From the NCBI GenBank assembly GCA_015501055.1, contig JADNYV010000002.1:992001-1056000 (forward strand): a DNA stretch of 64,000 nt, in the 5' to 3' direction. This document shows positions 27,301 to 37,921 of the stretch, one piece after another. The notes under the pieces are model-generated. The model was not told where the DNA came from. It saw only the letters and a list, made by a program, of their open reading frames with translations, and ran no database searches. Numbering within the stretch: position 1 is the stretch's first letter; every line of letters begins with the position of its first letter. Position numbers and translations under genes: made by a program. Source of the DNA: Mucidula mucida (lineage: Eukaryota; Basidiomycota; Agaricomycetes; Agaricales; Physalacriaceae).

Positions 27301-28375
27301 TGGGTGATTACACCAGGAATGTACCAGCGGCCCGCGATGCTGAGGTGCTCAACGTGATGACAACAATCACCAGTCGTCTTGGAGTATGTTCATGATCATC
27401 CATCTCGCTCGATAATCTCATCATTCGTCTAGCCCTTACTAACACCGCAAGTTGGAGCTATTCTTGACGCCGTCTTCGAACCGACGTTAAGCATGATAAA
27501 CCTTGACTTTTCGGAGTACCCCGAACACCGCGCTGGCTTCTTCAAGCTTCTCCGGACAATCAATATGAACTGCTTCCCTGGTGTGTAAATTTATGAACCA
27601 ACTGCCTGGTCCCTGACTCAGAGTTCATGTAGCCCTCCTCACAATACCACCGGCTCAATTCAAGCTCTTTATGGACAGTATCAATTGGGCCATAAAGCAC
27701 ACGATGAGGGACATCTCGGACCTCGGTTTGAGTAGTACGTGTGTTTACTTTCTGGGGTGCTCTCGTCGCTTGACGCAATTTAGTGTGCTTGGAACTCGTC
27801 AACAACTTTGCGAATGCAACAGATCCAACAGTTTGCACGGCATTCTTCCAGCAGTATTTCTTGACAATCGTTCAGGATACCTTCTTTGTTCTACTTGACG
27901 CCGATCACAAGAGCGGCTTCAAGTTGCAAACCATGCTGTTAGCTCGAATGTTCCAACTGGTGGAGCAGAATATTATCACGGCGCCTTTGTTTGATCCTTC
28001 GCAGGCGAACGATCCGAATGCCACGAACGCTCTTGGCCTTCAAGAATATTGTGTGAACCTTCTTCATTCATCCTTCCCGCATACACAACCGTATGTCATT
28101 TTGGATCATAGACAAAATTATATACTGACCGCATTTACAGAGCACAAGTGAAGGCGTTCGTGAAGCAGTTGGGCGCGTACCACAACGATATCAATCGATT
28201 CAAGGGGGCTCTTCGTGACTTCTTAATAGAGTTGAAGGAATTCTCGAACAGTGACAACGCAGAGCTGTTCTTGGAGGAGAAGGAAAAGAAACTGGAAGAG
28301 GAGCGACAGCTGCATATGCGCATTCCTGGTATGCTGAAGCCATCTCAGCTAGAGGACAAGGACGAGGACATATGA
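24397..28375 (+). CDS. CRM1: Exportin-1 / CRM1
   Basis: Karyopherin that exports leucine-rich-NES cargo with RanGTP. Sixteen exons assemble to 1,073 residues with every phase closing. Exon 1 is only 6 nt (24397-24402, ATGGAG); exon 2 starts at 24455. Landmarks: N-terminal [19 protein letters not shown] and the importin-beta region [13 protein letters not shown], the CRIME region [18 protein letters not shown], the acidic loop and the NES groove region [20 protein letters not shown] followed by [19 protein letters not shown] and [17 protein letters not shown]. The groove Cys (LLGLC) that leptomycin B alkylates in human and fission yeast is present. Stop is TGA at 28373-28375. Exon 14 is ended at 27734 (GTACGT) rather than 27731; both keep phase, differing by one residue. 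Confidence 0.96.
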
Positions 28376-28607
28376 CACTATTTCGTTTATTCACTCTATC
28401 TACTTTAGTATTGTTTCCCTAGGGCGTTCGTAATCCTCCGCTTTGTCCTCTCTGTATGCTCTCGATTCTAACACATGTATACTACAAACAGTTGGCGGTA
28501 GACAGAATTTATGTATATTACTGGATTTTTTGAAGTCAACACCTATTGACGCTTGTTTACTTGGCTCACCTTTGGCGTTCCACTCTTTCCTTCCTTCATC
28601 GACGCCA

Positions 28608-30621
28608 ATGTTTCAACGAGACCCACGAGCAGGCGCGTTTCTAGGTGGAGACCGTGTCTCTGGACAGGATATACGAGACCAAAATGGTGCGCTTGCGACT
28701 CTGATAGTCGTTTTTTTGTTTAATAAGGCCAATCTACAGTCATTGCTGCCCAGTCCATCGCGAATATCGTCAAAAGCTCGTTGGGCCCGTTAGGACTTGA
28801 CAAGATGCTTGTCGATAACATCGGAGTACGATCTATCATGTCTTCTTGAGCGTACATTCTTATTGTCTTGGACAGGAAGTCACCATTTCCAACGACGGCG
28901 CGACAATATTATCACTTCTATCTGTTGAGAACCCTGCCGGCCGCATATTTGTAGATCTTTCGCAGAAACAGGACAAGGAAGTTGGCGATGGCACTACATC
29001 GGTGGTCATAATCGCCGCAGAACTCCTCCGTCGTGCTAATGAGCTCGTCAAAGCGAAAATACATCCTACCACCATTATCACTGGATATCGACTAGCCTGC
29101 AAGGAGGCTGTTAAATTCATGACCGACCAGCTCAGTGTGAAGGTGGACGTGCTTGGAAAAGAAGCTTTGATCAATGCTGCGAAGACCAGTATGTCGAGCA
29201 AGATCATTGGAAGGTGGGTCATACAAGCGAGCCTTATGGGTTCCATGCTGATTGGTGTTGCAGCGATGATGATCTCTTTGCACCAATGGCTGTCGACGCT
29301 ATGTTGGCCGTTAAAACGATAAATATACGCGGGGATATCAAGTACCCTGTCAAGGCGGTAAATGTCTTGAAAGCCCACGGTCGGAGCGCGCGGGAATCCC
29401 TGTTTGTCCAAGGCTACGCGTTGAACTGCACGGTTGCTAGTCAAGGTATACTCTACCGTAAAGACGCAAAGTCTTACTCATTACTTAATTCCTAGCCATG
29501 AAAAAACGCATCACCAATGCGAAAATTGCTTGCCTCGATATCAATCTGCAGAAAGCCCGCATGCAGCTCGGTGTTCAGATTCTGGTCGACGATCCCAATC
29601 AGTTAGAAGAGATCCGAAAACGGTAAGCTGCCTTCCACCATTTACTCTAGAGACTTGCTGATCGTTCTTTAGAGAGGCCGAAATTACCCTTGAGCGCATC
29701 CGAAAGATACTAGCAGCAGGGGCCAACGTTGTTCTTACGACCAAGGGCATTGATGACTTGTGCCTCAAAGAATTCGTCGAGGCTGGTGCCATGGCCGTTC
29801 GTCGTTGCCGAAAGGAAGACCTGAGACGCATCGCGAAGGCGACAGGTGGTCAACTTGTGTCTAGTCTTGCTAATCTCGAAGGAGAGGAGACTTTTGAAGC
29901 CAGCTATCTCGGAACTGCGGAGGAAGTTGTGCAGGAACGGATCTCGGACGATGAACTCATCCTCATCAAGGGTACAAAAGTGGTTAATTCTGCGTCTATC
30001 GTTCTACGTGGAGCGAACGACTACATGCTTGATGAGATGGAACGGGCGTTGCACGACACTCTTTCGATCATTAAGCGGACATTGGAGAGTGGCGCAGTTG
30101 TACCGGGTGGTGGGGCTGTTGAATCTGCGTTGAGCGTTTACCTAGAAACATTTGCGCTTACTTTGGTAAGCCGCAATATACCGTCAATATTCGGCTTCTC
30201 ATTGCATTTTTAGACCTCTCGTGAGCAACTGGCTGTCGGGGAGTTTGCCAGCGCGTTACTGTCGATACCAAAGACCTTGGCTGTCAATGCCGCGAAAGAC
30301 TCGACAGAACTAGTTGCGAAACTACGGTCATACCACAGTGCGGCCCAAAAAGCGCCTGTTGGTGATCCCAAAAAGGTTTTGTTGCGGTATGGACTTGACC
30401 TGCTGAATGGCGAAGTACGCGACAATGTCACTGCCGGCGTGCTTGAGCCGACCATGAGCAAGGTGAAGAGCTTGAAGTCGGCATACGAGGCTGCTGTATC
30501 GCTTCTTCGGATCGACGACGCCATCCAGTGTATACCGGGTGAGTATACCGTGTACTGTTTTGTGTGGTTACTGAACACGATTCTAGAGCAAAAAGGAGAG
30601 CCTGACCCGCATGGACACTGA
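28608..30621 (+). CDS. CCT1: CCT/TRiC chaperonin subunit alpha (TCP-1)
   Basis: Subunit of the cytosolic chaperonin that folds actin and tubulin. Eight exons: 28608-28686, 28740-28825, 28876-29213, 29264-29445, 29496-29622, 29673-30165, 30214-30538, 30587-30621, giving 554 residues. The alpha-subunit type is shown by [20 protein letters not shown] and [16 protein letters not shown]; group II signatures are [12 protein letters not shown], the ATP-binding GDGTTSVVI and the catalytic Asp of GDxxN-type context near VPGGGAVE. The C-terminus [11 protein letters not shown] is encoded by a 35-nt last exon; skipping that splice would give a different tail. Upstream 232 bp is AT- and CT-rich and is taken as its promoter. 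Confidence 0.96.
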
Positions 30622-30849
30622 TCGGGATGAAGGATTGTACCATTCGTAGACAAATATGTAGCTGATAATCGACAATGAAGTGTTTGCTGTACTCCTCATT
30701 TCACGTAAAGACGCATCAATTTTTCATTAAGCACGTTTCAAGACGCGGACCACATCAGCGTCACGTGTCTGTGCATCGTCGCTCATACACCAACTTAACA
30801 GTCACCCTCACCCATCGACCATCGAACAACGCGACGAGCAGCGGCACAG

Positions 30850-33610
30850 ATGGATACCGTCGAGCAGACAGCATACGACAACCAGCTATCCCAGCGTTTT
30901 CAATCGCTTATATGGTCCTGTCTCGACTGTGACCTGACACGAACGGCCGTCTTTTACGCGGAAAGATTCTTCGCCGTTGCTGGTAGCAATCATGTTGCGC
31001 GCCACCTGTACTCGTTATCACTTTTGCGAGAAGGCCAGACATATTCTGCTTTGGCGTTGGTGAACATTCCGCGACCTCAACAATGCAGCGGCTGTCTCGA
31101 GTTGAAAGCAAAGTGTTGTACGATTCTCGGTCGCTTTCGACAAGCAGGCGAGGCCTTGGAAGAGTCGCTGAAAGATGCCAGCTACGGGTCTATATGTGCG
31201 TGACGAATGCAGTTGGAGAGTAGATACGACACTCACATTTGTGTAGCTTCGAGCGCTCACCGAACCGCGCGACAGTTCCCCGAAGAGGCGGCGATACACT
31301 GTCGAACGGGATCTATGGCTTTGAAGGGGAATTTACAAGACAAGGCGGCACTTAGCTTCCACCAAGCGCTAAATCTGAACCCACTACTTTGGGAAGCCTT
31401 CGAAGGTCTCTGTGCCCTTGGTACGTCCTCCGTCGATTCCACTCGGCGTTTCCCAGTTCATTTCTCCTAGGCGTGGTACCCGAAATTAACACACTGTTTC
31501 CCTATCGTCCTCCCCCTACAAGACGTGTGCCACCAGAAGACACATTACCGAAATCCTCATTCCCAGTGGCCACAGGTGCCGCCTTCTTTACACCGGATGG
31601 TGGATATACCGGCAATCTCTTTCGTCCGTGGGAAGCCAGCGCTGGCGCACAACCGACCAGGATGGGCCCTCCGGCTCAACCAGAATTGTTGTACGTGATG
31701 ACCCATTCCTCAGATCTATATTCATTGTTGGTTTCAGGTCCTCGACATATCCAACGCCGTCAGAACCACAACTTTACAGAAATGCAAAACCGCAAGCTTC
31801 CATGAATGTACCTCCTCAGCCTCACTTCTCGCGTCCTTTATCATCCGCCGAGGAAACAGGTCCCGTGCCCAAGAAGATGCGTTCTGCCCGTCAGTTAGAA
31901 ACATCGAAAACCTCCAAATTCTTGAAGCAAAATGGGGACGACCCCCAGAAAAAGGCACGCGACCGCCCGGGCTTTCAGTTGTCTAACTTGTTCTCATCCT
32001 CGGCTCGTCGTTCGCAGCAGCCTTCAAGATCTGGGAATCCTAGTAAAACGGGGATTGCCAACACGAGTATGATGACGCGAAGAAGCAATCGCTTACTGAG
32101 TGGTACTGGCCCGAAACAGGGAACAAAGGCACGTCTTCTTCGTGCTTGTTCACTCGTTCGTTCCTAATTTGATGGACATGTCAGGCTCCTCGAGATAGGC
32201 GCCGACAAGCACCTCATCTTAGGTCCAAGTCATTTGATTCTGACACGGAAGAGGATGTCTACGCAGCAGAAGCCGCATATTCACCTTCACCTCCGAATGC
32301 ACAATCACCTCGCTCGGACAGATCGTTATCTCCAGGACCATGGGGGTCTCCAGCAGCGGTTCAGGAGGCTTATGAGATAGAGCTAGCTGACCATTACATC
32401 TACGATATCATGCGACGGTATGCCATTGCCACAAGGGCATTGACCGTATACGATTCCGATCTCTGCATAAGCGAGATACAGCAGTTATCCGAAGACGACC
32501 AACGTACTCCGTGGTCTTTATCGTTGATGGGTCGCGCAGAGTACGAGAAGGCGGATTATATCCATGTATGTTCTTTCCTCAACGTTTACTAGACTGTTTC
32601 TCGAATTCTGTAGGCCGAGAAAACGTTCAAGGCATTACGCATCGCAGAGCCTTACCGATTATGGGATATGGAAGTTTATTCCACTCTGCTCTGGTATCTC
32701 CAGCGAACCGTCGAATTGTCGTTTCTGGCGCAAGAGTTACTGAATATCAACCCGCGGTCGCCTCAAGCCTGGATAGCGATCGGAAACTTGTTCTCGTTAC
32801 AGAAGGAACGGAGTCAGGCGTTGACATGCTTTGGACGAGCGGCTCAGATGGACCCCTCGTGTGCTTATGCGTATACTTTGAGCGGACATGAATCGATAGA
32901 TGAGGATCTCACAAAGGCTATAAACTTTTTCCAGTCAGCTTTACGTGTTGATCCTCGCCACTACAATGCTTGGTGCGGTAGTTTTTGGAACAAGGTGGTT
33001 GTTTATCTCTGACGAGAGGTGAATAGGTATGGGTTAGGGTCCTGCTATTTGCGAATGAGCAAACTACGGCTGGCGGAATACCATTACAGAAAGGCAACTT
33101 CGATACATCCGAATAACGCAGTTCTGTTGGGATGCGTCGGAATGGTGAGCCATTTTCCGTTTCTGTCCAGATGTTCGGGCCCAGTACCAACTATGTTATC
33201 TAGGTCCTCGAACGCAAGGGTGATCGAAGCGCTGCTATTGCGATATTTGATGAAGCAATTGGGATTGCGCCTGAAAACGCCTTGGTTCGTTATCGTCGCG
33301 CCAAAATCCTTATCTCCATGCGGAAGTATGAGGTGAGCGTGACTCGTCGTGACGGCGAGTTTGTTGTTGACATGCGCCACAACAGACTGCAATTAAAGAC
33401 CTTGAGCACCTTCGGAAAACGGCGCCCGAGGAATCAAATGTTGTGTTTCAGCTGGCGAAAGTGTATCGATTGGTGGGCGACGAGGTCAAGTCTGCACAGC
33501 TGCTGGCGGCTGTGCGGGATATCGCGCCAAAGAGTGTGAATAAGATTAAACGGCTGCTCGAGACGGTGAAGGACGAGAGTCCGAGCGAGGACACAATGGA
33601 TACTAGATGA
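30850..33610 (+). CDS. CDC27: Anaphase-promoting complex subunit 3 (CDC27)
   Basis: TPR subunit of the APC/C that docks Cdh1/Cdc20 IR tails and drives cyclin/securin ubiquitylation. Nine exons: 30850-31195, 31247-31420, 31471-31690, 31738-32128, 32185-32565, 32614-32972, 33027-33144, 33204-33332, 33386-33610, giving 780 residues. N-terminal TPRs include LKAKCCTILGRFRQAGEALE and GTMALKGN-like SMALKGNLQDKAALSFHQAL; a Ser/Pro-rich linker of about 200 residues follows; C-terminal TPRs run from YRLWDMEVYSTLLWYLQ through RSPQAWIAIGNLFSLQKE to NVVFQLAKVYRLVGDEVKSA. The intron after 32128 has a GC donor (AAAG/GCACGT); a GT alternative with a weaker acceptor also keeps phase. Ends ..EDTMDTR at TGA 33608-33610. 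Confidence 0.93.
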
Positions 33611-33706
33611 CGAGTTTGTAGCGCAGTGTCACGCAAGTACATAGAGTTGACATGACACCGGGGTTAATGCCGTTCGGCCGGCTTCGAGTCACAGTATACG
33701 CGTTTC

Positions 33707-33715
33707 TATATAAGG
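33707..33715 (+). promoter_or_regulatory. TATA box TATATAAGG
   Basis: TATATAAGG lies 118 bp before the ATG at 33833 and is followed by CT-rich, initiator-like sequence. It supports transcription starting near 33740, so the first ATG of the transcript would be 33833 rather than 34021. Confidence 0.5.
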
Positions 33716-33832
33716 GTCTCGCCTACAGCTGTTGTCTCCTCACCACGACCAACGATGTTGGCTCACTGAGTGTTTCCTCTTTCTTCTTCCCGTCGTCGTC
33801 GCCGTTGACTGTCTGGCGCGCACACATCAAGC

Positions 33833-34881
33833 ATGGTTAATACAGTCCAGCGAATCTCCACCAACGGCTCCTTGCTCTTTGAACCAGAGATTGTCGAGCG
33901 CATACACCGGTAGCTGCCCACCGTCTCCCTGTAAGCCACTGCGAACAATATCTCTCTCCTTATCGCTGACGACGACGACGTGCAGCTGCATACACCGTCT
34001 CTCACCCGCGTTTCTTTTCCATGTCAGATACTCTATATTCACTCGCCCGCTCCAAGCTGCAGTTGTCTACGGGCACCAAGGACAACAGCAGCTTGCACCG
34101 CTGGGTCTTACTGAAAAACTCCATCATACACACACTTCCAACATCGTCTGGCAGCACCGCCGCCGCCAAGACGCCACCTTGTGCCGACGCTCTTCTCGAC
34201 ACTGACGACAACCGGGACGACGATGCAATGGGAGATGCCGCCGACACCCTCATATATCCCGATGTAGAAAAATGTTCCACAGACGCCGGTCACTCTGTTG
34301 CGTCGTCGGAGGCGCAGTGGTTCAATTCTTTGTGGGAGGAACTAGACGACGATGACGACGAGTTTTCCTCTGAGCCCCAGCCAGCTGTGCTTCCGGGAGA
34401 GGATGACGACGACGCTCTCATCAGTCCGCTACCCTCGCCCATGTCGTCGTCGGACGACCTGATCAGTCAATCATACTTTTCGTCTCCTTCCTTGTCTTAC
34501 CCTTACCCATTCCCTGTACCATATCCACCCTTCCACCCTCCCCTCATCTCTCCCTGCCACTTTGAGTCTGATTTCAGTCCTCCCCCATACCATGATCCCC
34601 TACCTTATTTTGACGACTACGTTGAGGATTTGCCGGTTCCAGATGCCATAGAAGACACGTCTGACGACGAGTCCGAATCACCAACGACGCCGTCGCTGGG
34701 TCGGTCGACATCTTTGGTCTATGTTGACCCAGCCTCTGTTCCGCTTCCTCTAGAAGGCAGTAGACTCAGACATTCGGACCCGCACGTTTACAGCGACACA
34801 GACGCCACATTTTTGCAGTCTTTCGATTTTGACGCATTCCCCTTTCCAAATCCCAATTACCCACTTCTTGACGAGTGCTAA
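33833..34881 (+). CDS. Acidic, Pro/Ser-rich orphan protein; 5' model in conflict of frame
   Basis: I do not recognise a function. The 3' part is certain as an open frame from 34021 to 34881 (286 residues from MSDTLYSLAR): AQWFNSLWEELDDDDDEF, then Pro/Tyr-rich PYPFPVPYPPFHPP, DAIEDTSDDESESPTTPS and a final PNYPLLDEC. A better-looking 5' part lies in another frame: ATG 33833 (MVNTVQRISTNGSLLFEPE), an intron 33910-33985, then HRLSPAFLFHVRYSIFTRPL and GHQGQQQLAPLGLTEKL up to about 34160. No GT-AG intron of sensible size reconciles the two frames between 34140 and 34290. So either translation starts at 34021, or there is a one-base frame difference (sequence error or real lesion) in the GC-rich repeat near 34150-34170. 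Confidence 0.5.
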
Positions 34882-35081
34882 TCCTTACCAGTATATACTC
34901 CATATCTCTTCCCTTGCTCATACATATGTTGTCGATCATTTCTCTCCGTATCTCATCGTCTGCTAGTATTGCTTGTACATACTGTCTCGGCTCTAGTGCC
35001 TGAGGAGCCCCAATCTGCATCTTGGTGGTACTTTTTTACATTTGTGGCGTCACATTTTGAGTGTCCGATATAGTCCGATTA

Positions 35082-36079
35082 TCACTCAGTTGCGGTGGAC
35101 CCAGGCGGAACCGGGTGCGCCATCAGCTCCGAGGAACATGTATCAAACTGACTGGGGCAAACGAACTGAACGGAGGTATTATTGAAGGCAGCTGGACAGC
35201 TGGAAGACGCCGGAAGAGCGTGACACTGAAGGAAGGGTACTGTGAAGGTACCGAACAGTCAGAATGCCTAGTCAGTGATAAGGAGAACCATACCGATTCG
35301 AACGAGGCAAGGAACCCTTGATACCAACTTGTGGGCAGCGTGGCTGATATGGGGTTGCAATCAACACGCTGTTCCCATGTTGAACGGGGGAACGCACCTG
35401 TCGACGTAATCTCCGAGACGATTGCAGACCAGAATCAGGCTGCGCAAGGAAGAGGGGGTCCAATTGGCCCGCAGAAAGTGCTCATGCAGCTCCATGTCAC
35501 AGTGTGGCATATAGACGATCGTCGGAGTGGCGCAGCGATACTAGAAACATGACGCGTGAGACTTGGGTCAGCGAGTGTTAGGCAGGCAACCAGACATCAA
35601 TGAGGGGCCCTATCTGCATCCCACGTTCCGTAAGGAGGGAGGTATCCGCGCCCGAGAACACAGGATCATAGACAGAGACTCGGGAGTGGTCCTACGGCGG
35701 TGTGAACACCCCGCGCGATCAGAGGAGACGGATATATACACACAATGTTGAGCGATCTACACAATTGGAAGAGAAAGGAGAGCTGGGCTCGGCTCGTCGC
35801 GGATGCTTCTGGGGAGCCGAGGCCCAGACAAAGGATGTTTAGCGGGAGCAGTGACGACGCGTCTAGCGAGTCTCGGATGATTTCTGCGGAGATGAAGGAA
35901 AGTCATGGGAAACGGGAGATCTGCTACGAACTTGTGGCGGCGGCCATCCAACCTTCGCGATCGAGCTCAGCTTGAGCACGGTCGACCACTTCAGATAGAG
36001 AGGGTCTAGGTTGTGTGGGTCTCTTCTTTGTGCGTTTCTGTTTCTGGGTGAAGCCGTCATCGGAAGTTTGCTGAGGCAT
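35082..36079 (-). CDS. SRR1-like domain protein
   Basis: SRR1 family: in plants linked to clock and light responses, in animals and fungi of unclear role with links to haem and transcription. Six exons, none long enough to stand out: 36079-35932, 35883-35744, 35691-35596, 35540-35398, 35343-35294, 35239-35082; total 244 residues. Family features: basic N-terminus KQKRTKKRPTQPRPSLSEVV, ILCLGLGSPEASATSRAQ (the SRR1 G-x-G-S core), VSVYDPVFSGADTSLL, TIVYMPHCDMELHEHFLRA, LILVCNRLGDYV, AHKLVSRVPCL and AAFNNTSVQFVCP. The 50-nt exon 5 is needed to keep this order. The gene is tandem with TMA20, 124 bp downstream of its stop. Confidence 0.82.
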
Positions 36080-36203
36080 GGGGTGCAGGAAGATCACAAA
36101 TTTTTTTACAAAGTTCGATCGCGGAGTTGAGTGAGGCACTGATCCGGAGTAGTATAACAAAAAAAAAGTCTTCAATAGGTTCATTCAAAGTAAAGCAACA
36201 CGT

Positions 36204-36902
36204 TCACAGAGTCTGCTGAGCCCACAGATCGTCGCCGAGATAGGTCACTGTCTCGACCGCCACGCCCTTGTTCACCTTGCGCATCTCCTCAGTGTCCAGT
36301 TTCGTAATCCCGACGCCGACTGCGTGTTCCTTGCCCTCTGCGTGTATCGCGACCGGCGTATTTGCGGGCAGGGCAGCATCTGCGGGTGGGAGGTACCCTC
36401 CAGCCGAGGTCAGCCCCGGGCACATCATGTGTGCGCCAGCCAGTAGAAATCGGATCGCGCCCCGGTCAACCTGCACCTTGGGCAATATATATGGATCTGC
36501 ATATCAGTCCATGGCCCTATCCAGGTGTCGCAGCCCGCTCACATTTGTGCAGGATTCGCAGAGTCGGGTACAAGGGGCCATCAAAGTGCTGGAACAGTAG
36601 TGGCTCGCCATGCACCGTATATATCGATATGTGCTCTCTACTACGGGGCTGTTAAGGTGGATCCAGTCGGGTGTATAGCGTACGCACCATTTCACCAGTA
36701 CCAAACCCTCCTTCTTTGGCCATATTGCTTCGAGCGTCTCTGGTTCTATTTTCCACTGTGACAGCACCGTTGCCCGGATTGCACGTTGTACCGAAGATTT
36801 TATTGGCGTATGTCCCGACACATCGGATGAGGGCGAGAATCTTGAGTGACTTTTCAAATGCAGGCCACAGTCGTCAACGAGAACCGCCTACTTTTTGAAC
36901 AT
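36204..36902 (-). CDS. TMA20: Translation-machinery protein TMA20 / MCT-1 (PUA domain)
   Basis: PUA-domain factor that binds the 40S subunit and, with its DENR/TMA22 partner, recycles 40S and reinitiates translation. Four exons: 36902-36892, 36840-36688, 36640-36543, 36496-36204, giving 184 residues (human MCTS1 has 181). Exon 1 encodes only MFK plus part of K, as in MCTS1 (MFKKF). Then [56 protein letters not shown], and the PUA core [20 protein letters not shown] and [20 protein letters not shown]. Chromosomal order E2 - TMA20 - SRR1 is all on the minus strand with gaps of 88 and 124 bp. Confidence 0.94.
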
Positions 36903-36990
36903 GATGACAACTAGAAGAGATGCTTTATCTCCATCACGATCAATGACGCATGACAGTAATATACAACTAATACAATCTGTCTACAGCATC

Positions 36991-37868
36991 TCATGTCGCG
37001 TATCTAGAAACAACAATGAGCATAGTTGCGCAACACCTTGTGAAACGCACTTCTTTGTCCATTCTTTAGCCGTAGCAAGAAACCTGGACTTGTCGTTCTT
37101 CAATTGCTAAGAACTCGTCAATTACAGTTTCATCACGCAGCAATTGTACGCACAGCGGCAATATCAGGCTCATAAGGATCATCCGGGCTTGGGTTGTTGA
37201 CCTTTTCTTGGATGATTGAAAGTACTGTAGTGCGGTTGGATTGACGCGATCCCTACTGTTGACGTGACTTACCCGATGACAAAGTTACCGACGGCTTCCA
37301 CTACAGGAACTATTAGGATGGAGAGCTTGAGCGTACGTGACAGACGCGTACCTCATCTCGCAATATAGGAATACATATGCTGCCCTCCTCATTGATTCCG
37401 GGGTGATATATCTTTGTCAAGAACGTAACCTGTTCGCGACGTTCAGACCCATCCAGCAGAAAATAGCCGCTAGACTGACAGATGGCGCCTTGAACGGAAA
37501 GTTTGCGGGAAGAACCATTGTAAATTTGAAGGTACCGCCTTTGTACGGCGAATCTGACTGGTGGTGCATTAACGAGAAATAGTGCAAGTTGTGGCGATGT
37601 GCTCACGGCAGCCTTGATTGCACAATTCCAGTGGAACATGTTGTCGTCAAGAGGAGTAACAGTGACGCCCTGTAAGCTGTGAATTGGATGCTGTAAAGGC
37701 ATGAACAGATCTGACCTCCATTGGAGTCGTTGTTATATCTTTCAGTTCCTACAAAGACTGAGTACATTTTGATACAGCCATGACGCGCAGACCTTCTGGA
37801 TTCGTCTGCAAAACGGTTAGTAAAGCAAGCTGAGCGACCATCGATGAACCGTACCGAAGAGCAGTCAT
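36991..37868 (-). CDS. Ubiquitin-conjugating enzyme E2 (148 residues)
   Basis: Core UBC-fold E2 with no extensions. Ten exons, some tiny (14, 13, 33 and 13 nt): 37868-37855, 37805-37793, 37748-37716, 37669-37607, 37557-37480, 37429-37352, 37300-37273, 37224-37154, 37106-37051, 37003-36991. Product begins MTALRRIQKELKDITT, then DDNMFHWNCAIKAA, DSPYKGGTFKFTMVLPANFP, the active-site region IYHPGINEEGSICIPILRDE (Cys of SICIP), WKPSVTLSSVLSIIQEKVNN and the end TAKEWTKKYAT. The usual His-Pro-Asn triad reads His-Pro-Gly. Overall pattern lies between UBE2D and UBE2L groups; I do not assign a yeast orthologue. Its ATG lies only 53 bp from that of ASH2. Confidence 0.9.
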
Positions 37869-37921
37869 GATGATGGTGGTCAGTAAATGAGTTCCAAATT
37901 TGGACTCCTTCCCGAACAGTC

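Noticed and set aside
27732..27734. Alternative donor GTAGTA for CRM1 exon 14
   Set aside because: In phase, but GTACGT three bases later is closer to consensus and gives the same frame; the difference is one residue.
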